The notes beneath the pieces are model-generated. The model searched no databases. It had not been told where the DNA came from and saw only the letters and a list, made by a program, of their open reading frames with translations. DNA of 64,000 nucleotides from Hyphomonadaceae bacterium (lineage in GTDB: Bacteria > Pseudomonadota > Alphaproteobacteria > Caulobacterales > Hyphomonadaceae), in contig JANSWU010000005.1 of the NCBI GenBank assembly GCA_024743315.1, positions 62,001 through 126,000 of the forward strand, read 5' to 3'. Positions 8,811 to 18,022 of the stretch are shown one piece after another. Position 1 is the stretch's first letter, and every line of letters starts with the position of its first letter. The translations under genes and the position numbers were made by a program.

Positions 8811-9266
8811 TCAGTCCAGAACGAGCTTCATACCTTCATGCGTCGCTGTGAATCCGAGGCGCTCATAGAAACGGCCGGCATCGGGGCGGGTCTTGTCCGT
8901 GGTCAACTGCACCAATTGACAATCTGCTTCTCGCGCCAAGGCGATGGCGTGCTCGAACAGACGCTGCCCGAGGCCCGCGTTTCGATGATCGGCACTGACG
9001 CGCACGCCTTCAATCGTCGCCCGCTTTGCCCCCAATCGCGCGATCCCGGGAACCATTGTGATTTGCAGGCAGGCTTTGACCTCGCCATCATCATCAATGC
9101 CGACAATTAAGTGATTGCCGGCTTGTTCCTGAAGCGCGCGAAACGCGTCGATATAAGCCTCGGGTAAAGGATCTGAAAGTATTTCGCGTTGGCGGCCAAG
9201 GACATCATCAGCGAGCAAAGCGACAATGCCATAAAGATCGGCGAGTTCGGCGTCTCTGAAGATCAT
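8811..9266 (-). CDS. GNAT-family N-acetyltransferase
   Basis: A 151-residue Gcn5-related acetyltransferase. Motif A, the acetyl-CoA site, is visible as VRVSADHRNAGLGQRLFEHAIALAREADC, followed by QLTTDKTRPDAGRFYERLGF, the usual motif B. The start ATG 9266 has GAGGAGC upstream; a GTG 15 bases further out is possible but lacks spacing. The Thr-Asp-Lys-x-Arg-x-Asp motif and Phe-Tyr-Glu-Arg-Leu-Gly-Phe ending are typical. The acceptor substrate cannot be told. It lies between tRNA-Leu and the receptor on the same strand. Confidence 0.87.
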   Translation of the reverse strand: MIFRDAELADLYGIVALLADDVLGRQREILSDPLPEAYIDAFRALQEQAGNHLIVGIDDDGEVKACLQITMVPGIARLGAKRATIEGVRVSADHRNAGLGQRLFEHAIALAREADCQLVQLTTDKTRPDAGRFYERLGFTATHEGMKLVLD

Positions 9267-9335
9267 CGGGGCTCCTCTCACGCATGCGCATGTCTAAGAT
9301 GGTTGGAGCGATATCTACCACTCGGCTGAGTGGTT

Positions 9336-9422
9336 TGGTGCCCAAGAGAGGACTCGAACCTCCACGACCGTACAGTCACTACGACCTGAACGTAGCGCGT
9401 CTACCAATTCCGCCACTTGGGC
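9336..9422 (-). tRNA. tRNA-Leu (CAG)
   Basis: An 87-base class II tRNA on the minus strand. The acceptor stem GCCCAAG/CTTGGGC pairs fully and the 3' ACCA is encoded. The D-arm (GGCGGAATTGGTAGACGC), anticodon stem CTACG/CGTAG with loop TTCAGGT (anticodon CAG), a variable arm with a GACTGTACGGTC pairing, and a T-arm (GGAGG TTCGAGT CCTCT) can all be drawn. CAG reads CTG leucine codons. No integrase or duplicated 3' end is nearby. Confidence 0.96.
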
Positions 9423-9634
9423 ACGGAAATCAGACCGGCGCTATAGCGGGCAAAGATGGCCAGCGTCAATCGTCTTCTGTCGCTGCAGGTGTTTTTCCAC
9501 GCTTCGCGCCCACAAGCTCAAATTGCAAAGCAAGTCTTAGCCTAATGGGAGCAGAGTCAAACAAGGGATCAATCAAATATATACAACTTTAGGTTTACCA
9601 TACGCGCGGGTATTGGGTTAGATGGTTTAGCTGC

Positions 9635-11581
9635 GTGGCGTTGAAAGCATTACAGAACGAGGTTCCACAACAGCTCAAATTTGCTGAGCAACGGCGCATG
9701 CTGTCAACTGTGGCGCTGTCCATCTCGCTTATCCTGACGCTATATCTCTGCATCGTCATGGTGGTCATGCCGGTGATCACGATTGGCAAGTTCATTGCTG
9801 CGCTCGCTGCCATTCTGATCGGCAGCCTGAGCTGGATCTGCCACCACGAAAAACTCTACACAGCCAGCGCCGCAACAATTGTCGGCATCACCATTGTCGG
9901 TGGCTTCGTCGCCAGCCTGTCAAATGGCGGCGCGGACGGCTTTGTCGCGCCGATCATGATTTCAGCCCCAGTCACCGCGGCGGTCTTTATTGGCGCACGA
10001 GCGACGCTGATTTCGGCCGTGGCCGTGGTCATGGCAATTGTCTCTTTGCTGTTCCTCGAGCGTATGGGCCTGGTCAGCGAGGCACCCTATTCGCCGGCGA
10101 CGCTCGACATTGCCGCCATTGTCATGCTGTCAGCCGCGACCGGGATTTGTGCCGCGGGTGTCGGCTATTTCGCCCATGCCATGCAGACCCAGATCCGCTC
10201 GCTGCGCAGCTCGCAGGATCGATTGATGCAAGTCACTGGTCAGCTCGACCATTCCGCCCATCATGATTCCCTGACCAGCGTTGCTAATCGCCAGGGCCTG
10301 CAGCGCCATGTCGAGACCCTGCTGTCTGGGCTTGATCCGACCGAGCGCAAGATCTGCCTGATCCATGTCGACTTGGACAAGTTCAAATCGATCAATGACA
10401 CGTATGGCCACCCGGTCGGTGATGCGGTTCTGATCAATGCGGCGCAGATCATGACGGCTGAATTCAACGAGAACGCCCTGGTCGCGCGGGTCGGCGGCGA
10501 CGAGTTCGTCATCGCCTCCAGCGAGCGCGCCGGCACCCCGGACGAAGAATTACAGGTGCGCTGTAACCGCCTGATCGCCCTCCTTAAAGCCCCGATGATC
10601 GCCAATGGCGTGGAGTGCCGGATCGGGTCGAGCATTGGTTTCGCGACGTCGCAGGGCCGCAAATGCTCCATGGACTCACTCATGACCGATGCTGATCTCG
10701 CTTTGTACGAGGCCAAGCGCGAGGGCCGCGGCCAGGCCCGCGCCTTTACCCCGGACTTGAGGGTCAAGCTCGAACAAAACCGCTCCTTCATGCTGGCGAT
10801 TGAGGAAGCGCTCGAGGATGACCGGGTCTGCTGTGTGCTGCAGCCACAGGTCTGCCTGCGCACCGGCCGGGTCACCGGTCTTGAAGGCCTCGGCCGGATC
10901 CGTTCGGAAACCGGAGCGCTGCTGCCGCCGGCACAAATCCTTCCGATGCTGACCGAGATGGGGCGCCTGGCCGAGTTTGACTTCAAGGTCATGCAGAAAA
11001 CCCTTGATGCCCTGGTCGAGTTGCGCGCCACCGGCGCCCATGTGCCTTGCGTCTCGATCAATGCCTCATCTGTCTCCTTGCGCTCGCCGGATTATGTCAC
11101 CCGGGTTCAGGCTGAGCTGGAGGCGCGTGGGCTGACCACGAAAGACGTGATTGTCGAGATCCTGGAATCAACCCTGATCGAGAGCGCAGATGACGCCGCT
11201 TTGACCTCGATCGCCCGGCTACGCGAAGCCGGCATCAGGGCGCTGATGGACGATTTCGGCTCTGGCCATGCGACGATTTCCAACCTCATGAAACTGGAAT
11301 TGGATGGGCTCAAGATTGACCGCTCGCTGATTGCCGACATTGAAAGCCAGAAGACACTGGAAGTGGTCAAGGCGGTGTGTGGCCTCGCCCGCAATCTCAA
11401 GCTGACCGTGATTGTCGAGGGTGTCGAGACGGCCCAGCAATTTGCCATCCTGCGCTCGATTGGCTGCGAGGCCGTGCAGGGCTTCGGCATTTGCCATCCG
11501 CTCGAATTGCCGGCCGTGAAAGCCTGGATCAGCTCCTATGGCGCTTCCAATGTCCACCAGCTGCAGGCGCAATTGTCTTAG
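9635..11581 (+). CDS. Membrane GGDEF-EAL cyclic-di-GMP protein
   Basis: A 648-residue protein. An N-terminal set of about five membrane segments (residues 25-181) is followed by a diguanylate cyclase domain with intact GGDEF (287-291) and HVDLDKFKSIND, then a phosphodiesterase domain. The EAL signature is EGL (417-419), but the catalytic Glu and the other usual metal/base residues are present: N in SINAS (476), E in VEILE (508), DDFGSGH (539-545), K560 and E595. I see no RxxD inhibitory site before GGDEF. It could make or break c-di-GMP, or be bifunctional. The start is GTG 9635 without an obvious ribosome site; ATG 9698 would begin just before the first membrane segment. Confidence 0.92.
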   Translation: MALKALQNEVPQQLKFAEQRRMLSTVALSISLILTLYLCIVMVVMPVITIGKFIAALAAILIGSLSWICHHEKLYTASAATIVGITIVGGFVASLSNGGADGFVAPIMISAPVTAAVFIGARATLISAVAVVMAIVSLLFLERMGLVSEAPYSPATLDIAAIVMLSAATGICAAGVGYFAHAMQTQIRSLRSSQDRLMQVTGQLDHSAHHDSLTSVANRQGLQRHVETLLSGLDPTERKICLIHVDLDKFKSINDTYGHPVGDAVLINAAQIMTAEFNENALVARVGGDEFVIASSERAGTPDEELQVRCNRLIALLKAPMIANGVECRIGSSIGFATSQGRKCSMDSLMTDADLALYEAKREGRGQARAFTPDLRVKLEQNRSFMLAIEEALEDDRVCCVLQPQVCLRTGRVTGLEGLGRIRSETGALLPPAQILPMLTEMGRLAEFDFKVMQKTLDALVELRATGAHVPCVSINASSVSLRSPDYVTRVQAELEARGLTTKDVIVEILESTLIESADDAALTSIARLREAGIRALMDDFGSGHATISNLMKLELDGLKIDRSLIADIESQKTLEVVKAVCGLARNLKLTVIVEGVETAQQFAILRSIGCEAVQGFGICHPLELPAVKAWISSYGASNVHQLQAQLS

Positions 11582-11601
11582 GCTGCCGAGTCCATAACCA
11601 G

Positions 11602-11632
11602 CCCTCCTCCTGAGCCCTTCGAAGGACGAGGG
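11602..11632. repeat. Palindromic intergenic repeat with CCTTCGAAGG core
   Basis: A CCTTCGAAGG palindrome (11616-11625) flanked by CCCTC and GAGGG. This TGAGCCCTTCGAAGGACGAGG type of element is common between genes in alphaproteobacteria. It follows the stop of the GGDEF-EAL gene. Confidence 0.55.
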
Positions 11633-11657
11633 CGGCGCGCCGCTTCCAGATCCGCAG

Positions 11658-11835
11658 TCCCGGACCTGATCCGGGACCTCGTGCCGCCGTCTCTTCAATC
11701 CCTCCAATCGCTCCTCACGGCGTGTCCTGGGGCCCAGCACCCGATCTTGCGGCGAGGATCGAGACTGACGTCACCTCTCCCGATCTCCTGTCCCCGCCCC
11801 GTGCTGGGCTGCCCAGACCAGCTGGGCAGAGCGCC
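11658..11835 (+). repeat. Composite structured intergenic repeat, copy A
   Basis: An element of about 180 bases with a second copy in opposite orientation at 17781-17948. It begins with the hairpin GTCCCGGA-N5-TCCGGGAC (11657-11677). A degenerate spacer follows, then the conserved block GCTCC(T/C)CACGGC. Next is a long closing stem, GCCCAGCAC (11732-11740) with GTGCTGGGC (11801-11809), which encloses a CGATC-N10-GATCG hairpin. It ends with a GCCCAG-N5-CTGGGC hairpin (11811-11827) and AGAGCGC. Pairing is retained between copies. It fills most of the 387-base gap 11582-11968, where I see no coding sequence. Function unknown: REP-like or an RNA structure. Confidence 0.75.
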
Positions 11836-11848
11836 AACAACATTCGCT

Positions 11849-11870
11849 CATCCCCGCCTGCGCGGGGATG
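11849..11870. repeat. GC-rich hairpin CATCCCCGC / GCGGGGATG
   Basis: A perfect 9-base stem with a 4-base loop, just past composite repeat A. It resembles common dispersed 'ATCCCCGC' hairpins of alphaproteobacteria. Only one copy is present here, so it is not a CRISPR repeat. Beyond it, up to 11968, I see only a short CTCATC-N6-GATGAG hairpin (11919-11936). Confidence 0.5.
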
Positions 11871-11968
11871 TACGGGGTTTCGGGGCGCAACACCAAAAAC
11901 CAATGGTTGTTAGTCGGGCTCATCAGGTTCGATGAGAGCTCTCAAGGCGAACTTTTTTCGGCTTGTAA

Positions 11969-12649
11969 TCACCCCAACACCGCATCACCCACAAACGGAT
12001 TATCCTTCCGCTCTTGCCCGAACGTGCTCATCGGCCCATGGCCCGGCACAAAGCGCATGCCGTCGCCGAGGGGCCAGAGATTCTGCACGATGCTATCAAT
12101 CAGCTGCTGGTGATTGCCGCGGGGAAAATCCGTCCGCCCAATTGAGCCGCGGAACAGGACGTCGCCGACAAAGGCGAGTTGGCCGGGCTGGTGATAGATG
12201 ACGACATGGCCGGGCGTGTGGCCGGGGCAATGGGTGACGCCGAACGTCTCGCCGCCAAGGGTCAGCGTGTCGCCCTCCTCGAGATAGCGGTCGGGCTGGA
12301 CATTCTTGCCATCGGCAATGCCATATTTCGCGCCCTGGGCCTCGATCTCGTCGAGCAGCCATTGATCATCCTTGTGCGGGCCAATGATCGGGCAGCCGGT
12401 GCGCTCTTTGACGGCGGTGGCCGCGCCGGCATGGTCGAGATGGCCATGGGTCAGCCAGACGGCGACAATCTTGACGCCGAACTGGTCGGCTGCCGCCATC
12501 AACCGGTCAATCTCGCCGCCGGGATCAATGAAAACGCCTTCCATGGTCTCGCGATGCCAGATCAGGCTGGTATTCTGCTGCAGCGGCGTCACCGGAATGA
12601 TGCGGATTTCGAGCTTCGGCTCAGGCGTAGGGGAGGTCTGTTCGGTCAT
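11969..12649 (-). CDS. MBL-fold metallohydrolase (glyoxalase II-like, YcbL type)
   Basis: A 226-residue metallo-beta-lactamase-fold hydrolase. The zinc motif THGHLDH (residues 67-73) is intact. Further ligands are in HCPGHTPGH, FVGDVLF and PGHGP. The closing GQERKDNPFVGDAVLG is typical of the short YcbL-like glyoxalase II relatives, which hydrolyse S-acyl-glutathione or similar thioesters. It lacks the C-terminal helical domain of full glyoxalase II, consistent with that subgroup. It is probably cytoplasmic. It starts 16 bases after the stop of the PqiA-like gene and may share its transcript. The precise substrate is not known. Confidence 0.9.
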   Translation of the reverse strand: MTEQTSPTPEPKLEIRIIPVTPLQQNTSLIWHRETMEGVFIDPGGEIDRLMAAADQFGVKIVAVWLTHGHLDHAGAATAVKERTGCPIIGPHKDDQWLLDEIEAQGAKYGIADGKNVQPDRYLEEGDTLTLGGETFGVTHCPGHTPGHVVIYHQPGQLAFVGDVLFRGSIGRTDFPRGNHQQLIDSIVQNLWPLGDGMRFVPGHGPMSTFGQERKDNPFVGDAVLG

Positions 12650-12665
12650 GTCTGTCTAAATAGGC

Positions 12666-13172
12666 TTATTTGAACCGGGTAAAAGTGAGGCGCATGGTGG
12701 CGGCATTGTTCAAAAGCACGCCAAGCGCGAAATAATACAGGCCGGCCCGGGTCTCAAAGCCGATATAGATGCTGATCTGGCTGATCCCGATCAGCAAAGC
12801 GGCGAGGAAGACATCCAGCATCGACCATTTGCCGAGCACATTGAGGAGCGTTGCGAGCTTCGGGCTGGGATTGGCACCCTGGCGGAAAATGATCGCTGCG
12901 GTCAGCGTCTTGGCCAGCGGGAAAATGCCGGAAAAGAAGATCACGACGAGACCCAGAAAGGGCAGGCCGCTTTCGAACAAGGTCTGGACGATGCCATAGA
13001 GATTATATTCCTGGCCGCCAAAGCCGAACGTGTTGGGCTTCCAGATCGAAGGCAGGATCAGGCCGGTAATGATCAAAGCGGTCGAGGCATAGAGCGCCAT
13101 CTCGCTGAGCACGTCCCAGATCGGTAGCGGCTTGGCCGGCTTGGTGTCGGGGGCAGTTGTCGTCTCCGTCAT
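12666..13172 (-). CDS. PqiA-like (paraquat-inducible protein A) membrane protein
   Basis: A 168-residue membrane protein. After a charged N-terminus it has four predicted membrane segments (roughly residues 25-45, 65-90, 113-133, 140-158). The GKWSMLDVFLAALLIG motif is the hallmark of the PqiA domain, preceded by the PLAKTLTAAIIF segment. It has one domain, whereas PqiA of E. coli has two, and no PqiB/MCE partner is adjacent. ATG 13172 is chosen because the open frame upstream of it runs antisense to the next gene. A role in lipid transport or envelope maintenance is inferred from the family. Confidence 0.82.
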   Translation of the reverse strand: MTETTTAPDTKPAKPLPIWDVLSEMALYASTALIITGLILPSIWKPNTFGFGGQEYNLYGIVQTLFESGLPFLGLVVIFFSGIFPLAKTLTAAIIFRQGANPSPKLATLLNVLGKWSMLDVFLAALLIGISQISIYIGFETRAGLYYFALGVLLNNAATMRLTFTRFK

Positions 13173-13305
13173 GGCGCTAGTGATGCCGAGCCGGGCTGCC
13201 GGGGTCAACGCCTTTCCTGCGCCTCGCCCTGAGCTCGCTCGGGCTTCGCGATCCGAGCTTTGGCGGTTAGGCTGCGCGGGTGATTTACAAGCCGGAGGCC
13301 CCGTC

Positions 13306-13617
13306 ATGATCCTGCGCCAGTTCGAAGTCCAAGCCAAACCCGGCTGCGCCGGGGCCTTGTTAGAGAAATTTGCCACCAGCTCGGCCGCCGTGGTGCAGGA
13401 CCAGCCCGGCAATCTCGGCTATTTCTTTGGTCGCGGGGTGGCGGGCGAAGAGGACAGGGTGATGTTCACCTCGGTCTGGACGGATCTGGACGCGGTCAAA
13501 GCGCGGTTCGGCGCCCACTGGCAGGACTCTTTCCTGCCTGAGGGCTATGACGTGCTGATCCAGTCTTGCAGCGTCCGCCATGTTGAAATTGATGCGGGCT
13601 GGGCGGTCGATGTCTGA
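13306..13617 (+). CDS. Antibiotic biosynthesis monooxygenase (ABM) domain protein
   Basis: A 103-residue single-domain protein with the dimeric alpha/beta-barrel ABM pattern. It opens with strand MILRQFEVQAKPG, then helix AGALLEKFATSSAAV, a DQPGNLGYFFGRG strand pair and VMFTSVWTDLDAVKARFG. Members include heme-degrading and quinone-modifying monooxygenases, but many have no known role. I cannot identify catalytic residues. ATG 13306 is supported by GGAGG at 13294-13298. It is divergent from the PqiA-like gene and about 80 bases before the M48 protease. Confidence 0.75.
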   Translation: MILRQFEVQAKPGCAGALLEKFATSSAAVVQDQPGNLGYFFGRGVAGEEDRVMFTSVWTDLDAVKARFGAHWQDSFLPEGYDVLIQSCSVRHVEIDAGWAVDV

Positions 13618-13700
13618 GTTCTCGCAAATGCTGGCGGTGATGCCTTTCCTGCGCCGCCGCGGTGGGCTAGAGATTGGTTAAGGGAAGTGGAGGACGCGCC

Positions 13701-14627
13701 ATGCCAGGTGGACGTTTCGGCATCATCATCATCGCGCTGATCGGCCTTGCGGTCTATTATTTCTCCAATCAGGAAGTGAACCCGTATTCCGGCAAGACCG
13801 AGTTCAACACGATTTCGATTGACCAGGCGAGCCAGCTCGGGGCGCAGACCTATGTCCAGATGCTGCAGCAAGAGGGTCGCAATGTGATTTGCGGCGGCGG
13901 CGTGTCGAGCTGTGATGTCGCTGGCCGCGAGGTCTATGATACGGTCAACGAGATTGGCGAGCGGTTGCGTCTCGCCGCAATTGAGATGGAGCAGGACTAT
14001 CTCGATGCCGGCTATGAATTCCAGCCTGTGGCGCGCGAATTTGACTGGACCTTCAATGTCATCAATTCCGAGCAGCCCAATGCCTTTTGCCTGCCCGGCG
14101 GCTATGTCGCGATCTATACCGGCATTCTCGACATTACCGGCAATTATGATGGCCAGGTCACGCTCGCCGACATTCAGGATGTCGACAAGCTGGCTGTGGT
14201 CATGGGGCATGAGATTGGCCATGCGATGGCCCATCATGGGGCCAAGCGGATGAGCAATAGCCGGCTTGCCCAGTTCGGCACGATCGCGGTCGGTCTGGGC
14301 CTTGGCGACATGGATCCGGGCCAAGCGCGTATGGTCCAGCAGGCCATGGGCCTGGCCGCGCAAGGCGGTCTGATGGCATTTTCTCGAGAACATGAGACCG
14401 AAGCCGACAAGATCGGCTTGGAGCTCTTAGTCCGGGCTTGTTATGACCCGCGCGAAGCGCCGGAACTGTGGCAGCGCATGGGCGAGATTGGCGGCGGCCA
14501 ACGCCCGCCCGAATGGATGAGCACGCACCCGGCCTCAGAGACCCGGGCGGAGAATTTCCGGCAATGGATGCCCGCCGCAGTGGAAATGTATGAACAGCGC
14601 TGCGGGCGCTTGGATCGCGGCTTCTAA
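13701..14627 (+). CDS. M48-family zinc metalloprotease
   Basis: A 308-residue peptidase. It has an N-terminal signal-anchor (residues 5-21) and the catalytic HEIGH (170-174). The third zinc ligand lies in SREHETEADKIG (Glu near 232). THPASETRAENF near the C-terminus is also typical of M48 proteins (BepA/LoiP-like). It probably acts in the periplasm, anchored to the inner membrane, in envelope protein quality control. A Cys-X6-Cys segment (64-71) may form a disulfide. ATG 13701 has GGAGGA 6-11 bases before it; an upstream TTG is less likely. Its TAA interlocks with the stop of the convergent downstream gene. Confidence 0.9.
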   Translation: MPGGRFGIIIIALIGLAVYYFSNQEVNPYSGKTEFNTISIDQASQLGAQTYVQMLQQEGRNVICGGGVSSCDVAGREVYDTVNEIGERLRLAAIEMEQDYLDAGYEFQPVAREFDWTFNVINSEQPNAFCLPGGYVAIYTGILDITGNYDGQVTLADIQDVDKLAVVMGHEIGHAMAHHGAKRMSNSRLAQFGTIAVGLGLGDMDPGQARMVQQAMGLAAQGGLMAFSREHETEADKIGLELLVRACYDPREAPELWQRMGEIGGGQRPPEWMSTHPASETRAENFRQWMPAAVEMYEQRCGRLDRGF

Positions 14628-15235
14628 CAGCCGCAAGCACCGCCGCGTTTGCCGCCGCGCTTCTTGCCGCCGCCGCGATGGCCGCGGAAAGTGAAGCGCG
14701 AGGCGCTGTCGCTCATCACGCCGGAAAAACTGCGACCGGTTGAGATCACAATGGCGCCGCCGCCACCGCCATAGAAGCCGCCATCAACACCCGCGCCGAC
14801 GCCGCCGGTAAAGCTCGCCATGTCGAGTCGAATCTCACTCGAGCTCGAGGTCTGAACCGTGCGGACGGTTTTGACCGGGCGATGCGTGACGGTGCGGGTT
14901 GGCGGAGCCGTGCGATGAGTCACGGTGCGCTTGGTCACCACAGGTGGATGCTGTTTGACAATGGTGCGTTTGAAGGTGCCGCAGCAGGGCGTCGAGCTGG
15001 TTTGCTTGCGCAAGGTCGGGGCGGGATGCGGCTGGGCTTGCGGGCGGGCTGGGCAGGACCAGGCCTTGCCGTCCTCAATCAGGTAACAGCCAGGTTCGGG
15101 TGGGACCGGTTGATGTGCTTGCAGCGGTGCCGGGCCGCGATTGACGCGCTGTCCGGGTGTGCCATCTGCAAAAGCTGGGGCGCTGAGCAGGGTCAGAACC
15201 GCCAAACCGGCGAGGATTCTGTAATAAAACGGCAT
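14624..15235 (-). CDS. Secreted Gly/Cys-rich protein of unknown function
   Basis: A 203-residue protein I cannot name. A strong signal peptide (residues 1-23, cut near AFA-DG) precedes a Pro-rich region with paired cysteines (C50/C61; CC84-85). A Thr/Val/Arg stretch with repeated THR-PP-RTVTHRPV units (about 100-128) is followed by a Gly-rich segment (FTGGVGAGVDGGFYGGGGG) and a very basic Gly/Lys/Arg tail ending ACGC. The AGGAGG before ATG 15235 is clear. Composition suggests a secreted or surface-exposed, largely disordered protein. Its TAG overlaps the M48 gene TAA by four bases. Confidence 0.75.
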   Translation of the reverse strand: MPFYYRILAGLAVLTLLSAPAFADGTPGQRVNRGPAPLQAHQPVPPEPGCYLIEDGKAWSCPARPQAQPHPAPTLRKQTSSTPCCGTFKRTIVKQHPPVVTKRTVTHRTAPPTRTVTHRPVKTVRTVQTSSSSEIRLDMASFTGGVGAGVDGGFYGGGGGAIVISTGRSFSGVMSDSASRFTFRGHRGGGKKRGGKRGGACGC

Positions 15236-15503
15236 AGTTTTCGCCTCCTGAGCGAAGATCCGACACATCCCCAGTCCAGCCACGCAAGGCTGAGACCAAA
15301 GAGTAAACGCGCGGACCCAAATTTTTGCAATCACCTTAACCTCTCGCGCGAGTTGTGCTCGCCTGACAGAACACACGATATAGTTAAAACCTTTGGAGGG
15401 TAGCGCTATTATTAATTGGATCGATATCGCTCGCCGAGATATGGTGCAGACATAGTTTCGTACACACGTTCCAATTCCAATTCAGATCATAACAGGAGAT
15501 CCC

Positions 15504-17705
<2,202 letters not shown>

Positions 17706-17729
17706 GGTCTCGCGCGATCTGAAATAGAG

Positions 17730-17760
17730 AAGGCGGTCTCCTCGGAGGCCGCCTTTTTTT
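17730..17760 (+). terminator. Rho-independent terminator of katG
   Basis: AAGGCGG (17730-17736) pairs with CCGCCTT (17749-17755), extended inward by CTCC/GGAG, followed by a run of seven T's. It starts 24 bases after the katG stop. Confidence 0.93.
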
Positions 17761-17780
17761 GTGTGCACAGGTCAAATTGT

Positions 17781-17948
17781 GCGCTCCGCCCAGCTCGTCT
17801 GGGCAGCCCAGCACGGGATGATGCGACATCATCGAGAGGTCAGAGTGCTCCCGATCTCAACCGCACGATCGGGTGCTGGACCCAACGGACAAGCCGTGGG
17901 GAGCGCTAGGGGAAAAAGGAGGACCGAGTTCCCGGACTTGATCCGGGA
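17781..17948 (-). repeat. Composite structured intergenic repeat, copy B
   Basis: The reverse complement of this segment aligns with copy A at 11658-11835. It has the same order: TCCCGGA-N5-TCCGGGA, GCTCCCCACGGC, CCAGCACCCGATC, then a terminal block that matches copy A over more than 30 bases with two mismatches (CCCGTGCTGGGCTGCCCAG onward). The inner hairpin is longer here (CCCGATC-N10-GATCGGG), and a C-to-T change in the closing stem gives a G-U pair rather than breaking it. With the katG terminator and the next hairpin it fills the 317-base gap before metH. No coding sequence is seen. Confidence 0.75.
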
Positions 17949-17983
17949 CCTTGCGAAATGAAGATCAGAAGCGCTGCGAGAGA

Positions 17984-18002
17984 TCCCGGGTCGAGCCCGG
18001 GA
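17984..18002. repeat. TCCCGGG-N5-CCCGGGA hairpin repeat
   Basis: A perfect 7-base stem with loop TCGAG, a relative of the GTCCCGGA hairpins in both composite repeats. It lies 20 bases past the stop of the minus-strand metH gene, where it could also help end that transcript, though no T-run follows. Confidence 0.5.
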
Positions 18003-18022
18003 CAGTCGGCCTTTGAACGGTG

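Noticed and set aside
9336-9422. tRNA-Leu as an integration site for a mobile element
   Set aside because: No integrase, repeated 3' tRNA end or foreign block is seen on either side.
11849-11870. GC-rich hairpin resembling a CRISPR repeat (CCCCGC...GCGGGG)
   Set aside because: Only one copy is present and there are no spacers or cas genes.
15380-15416. ATAG-N7-CTTT before katG as an OxyR site
   Set aside because: The second half of the tetrad does not match at the expected spacing.
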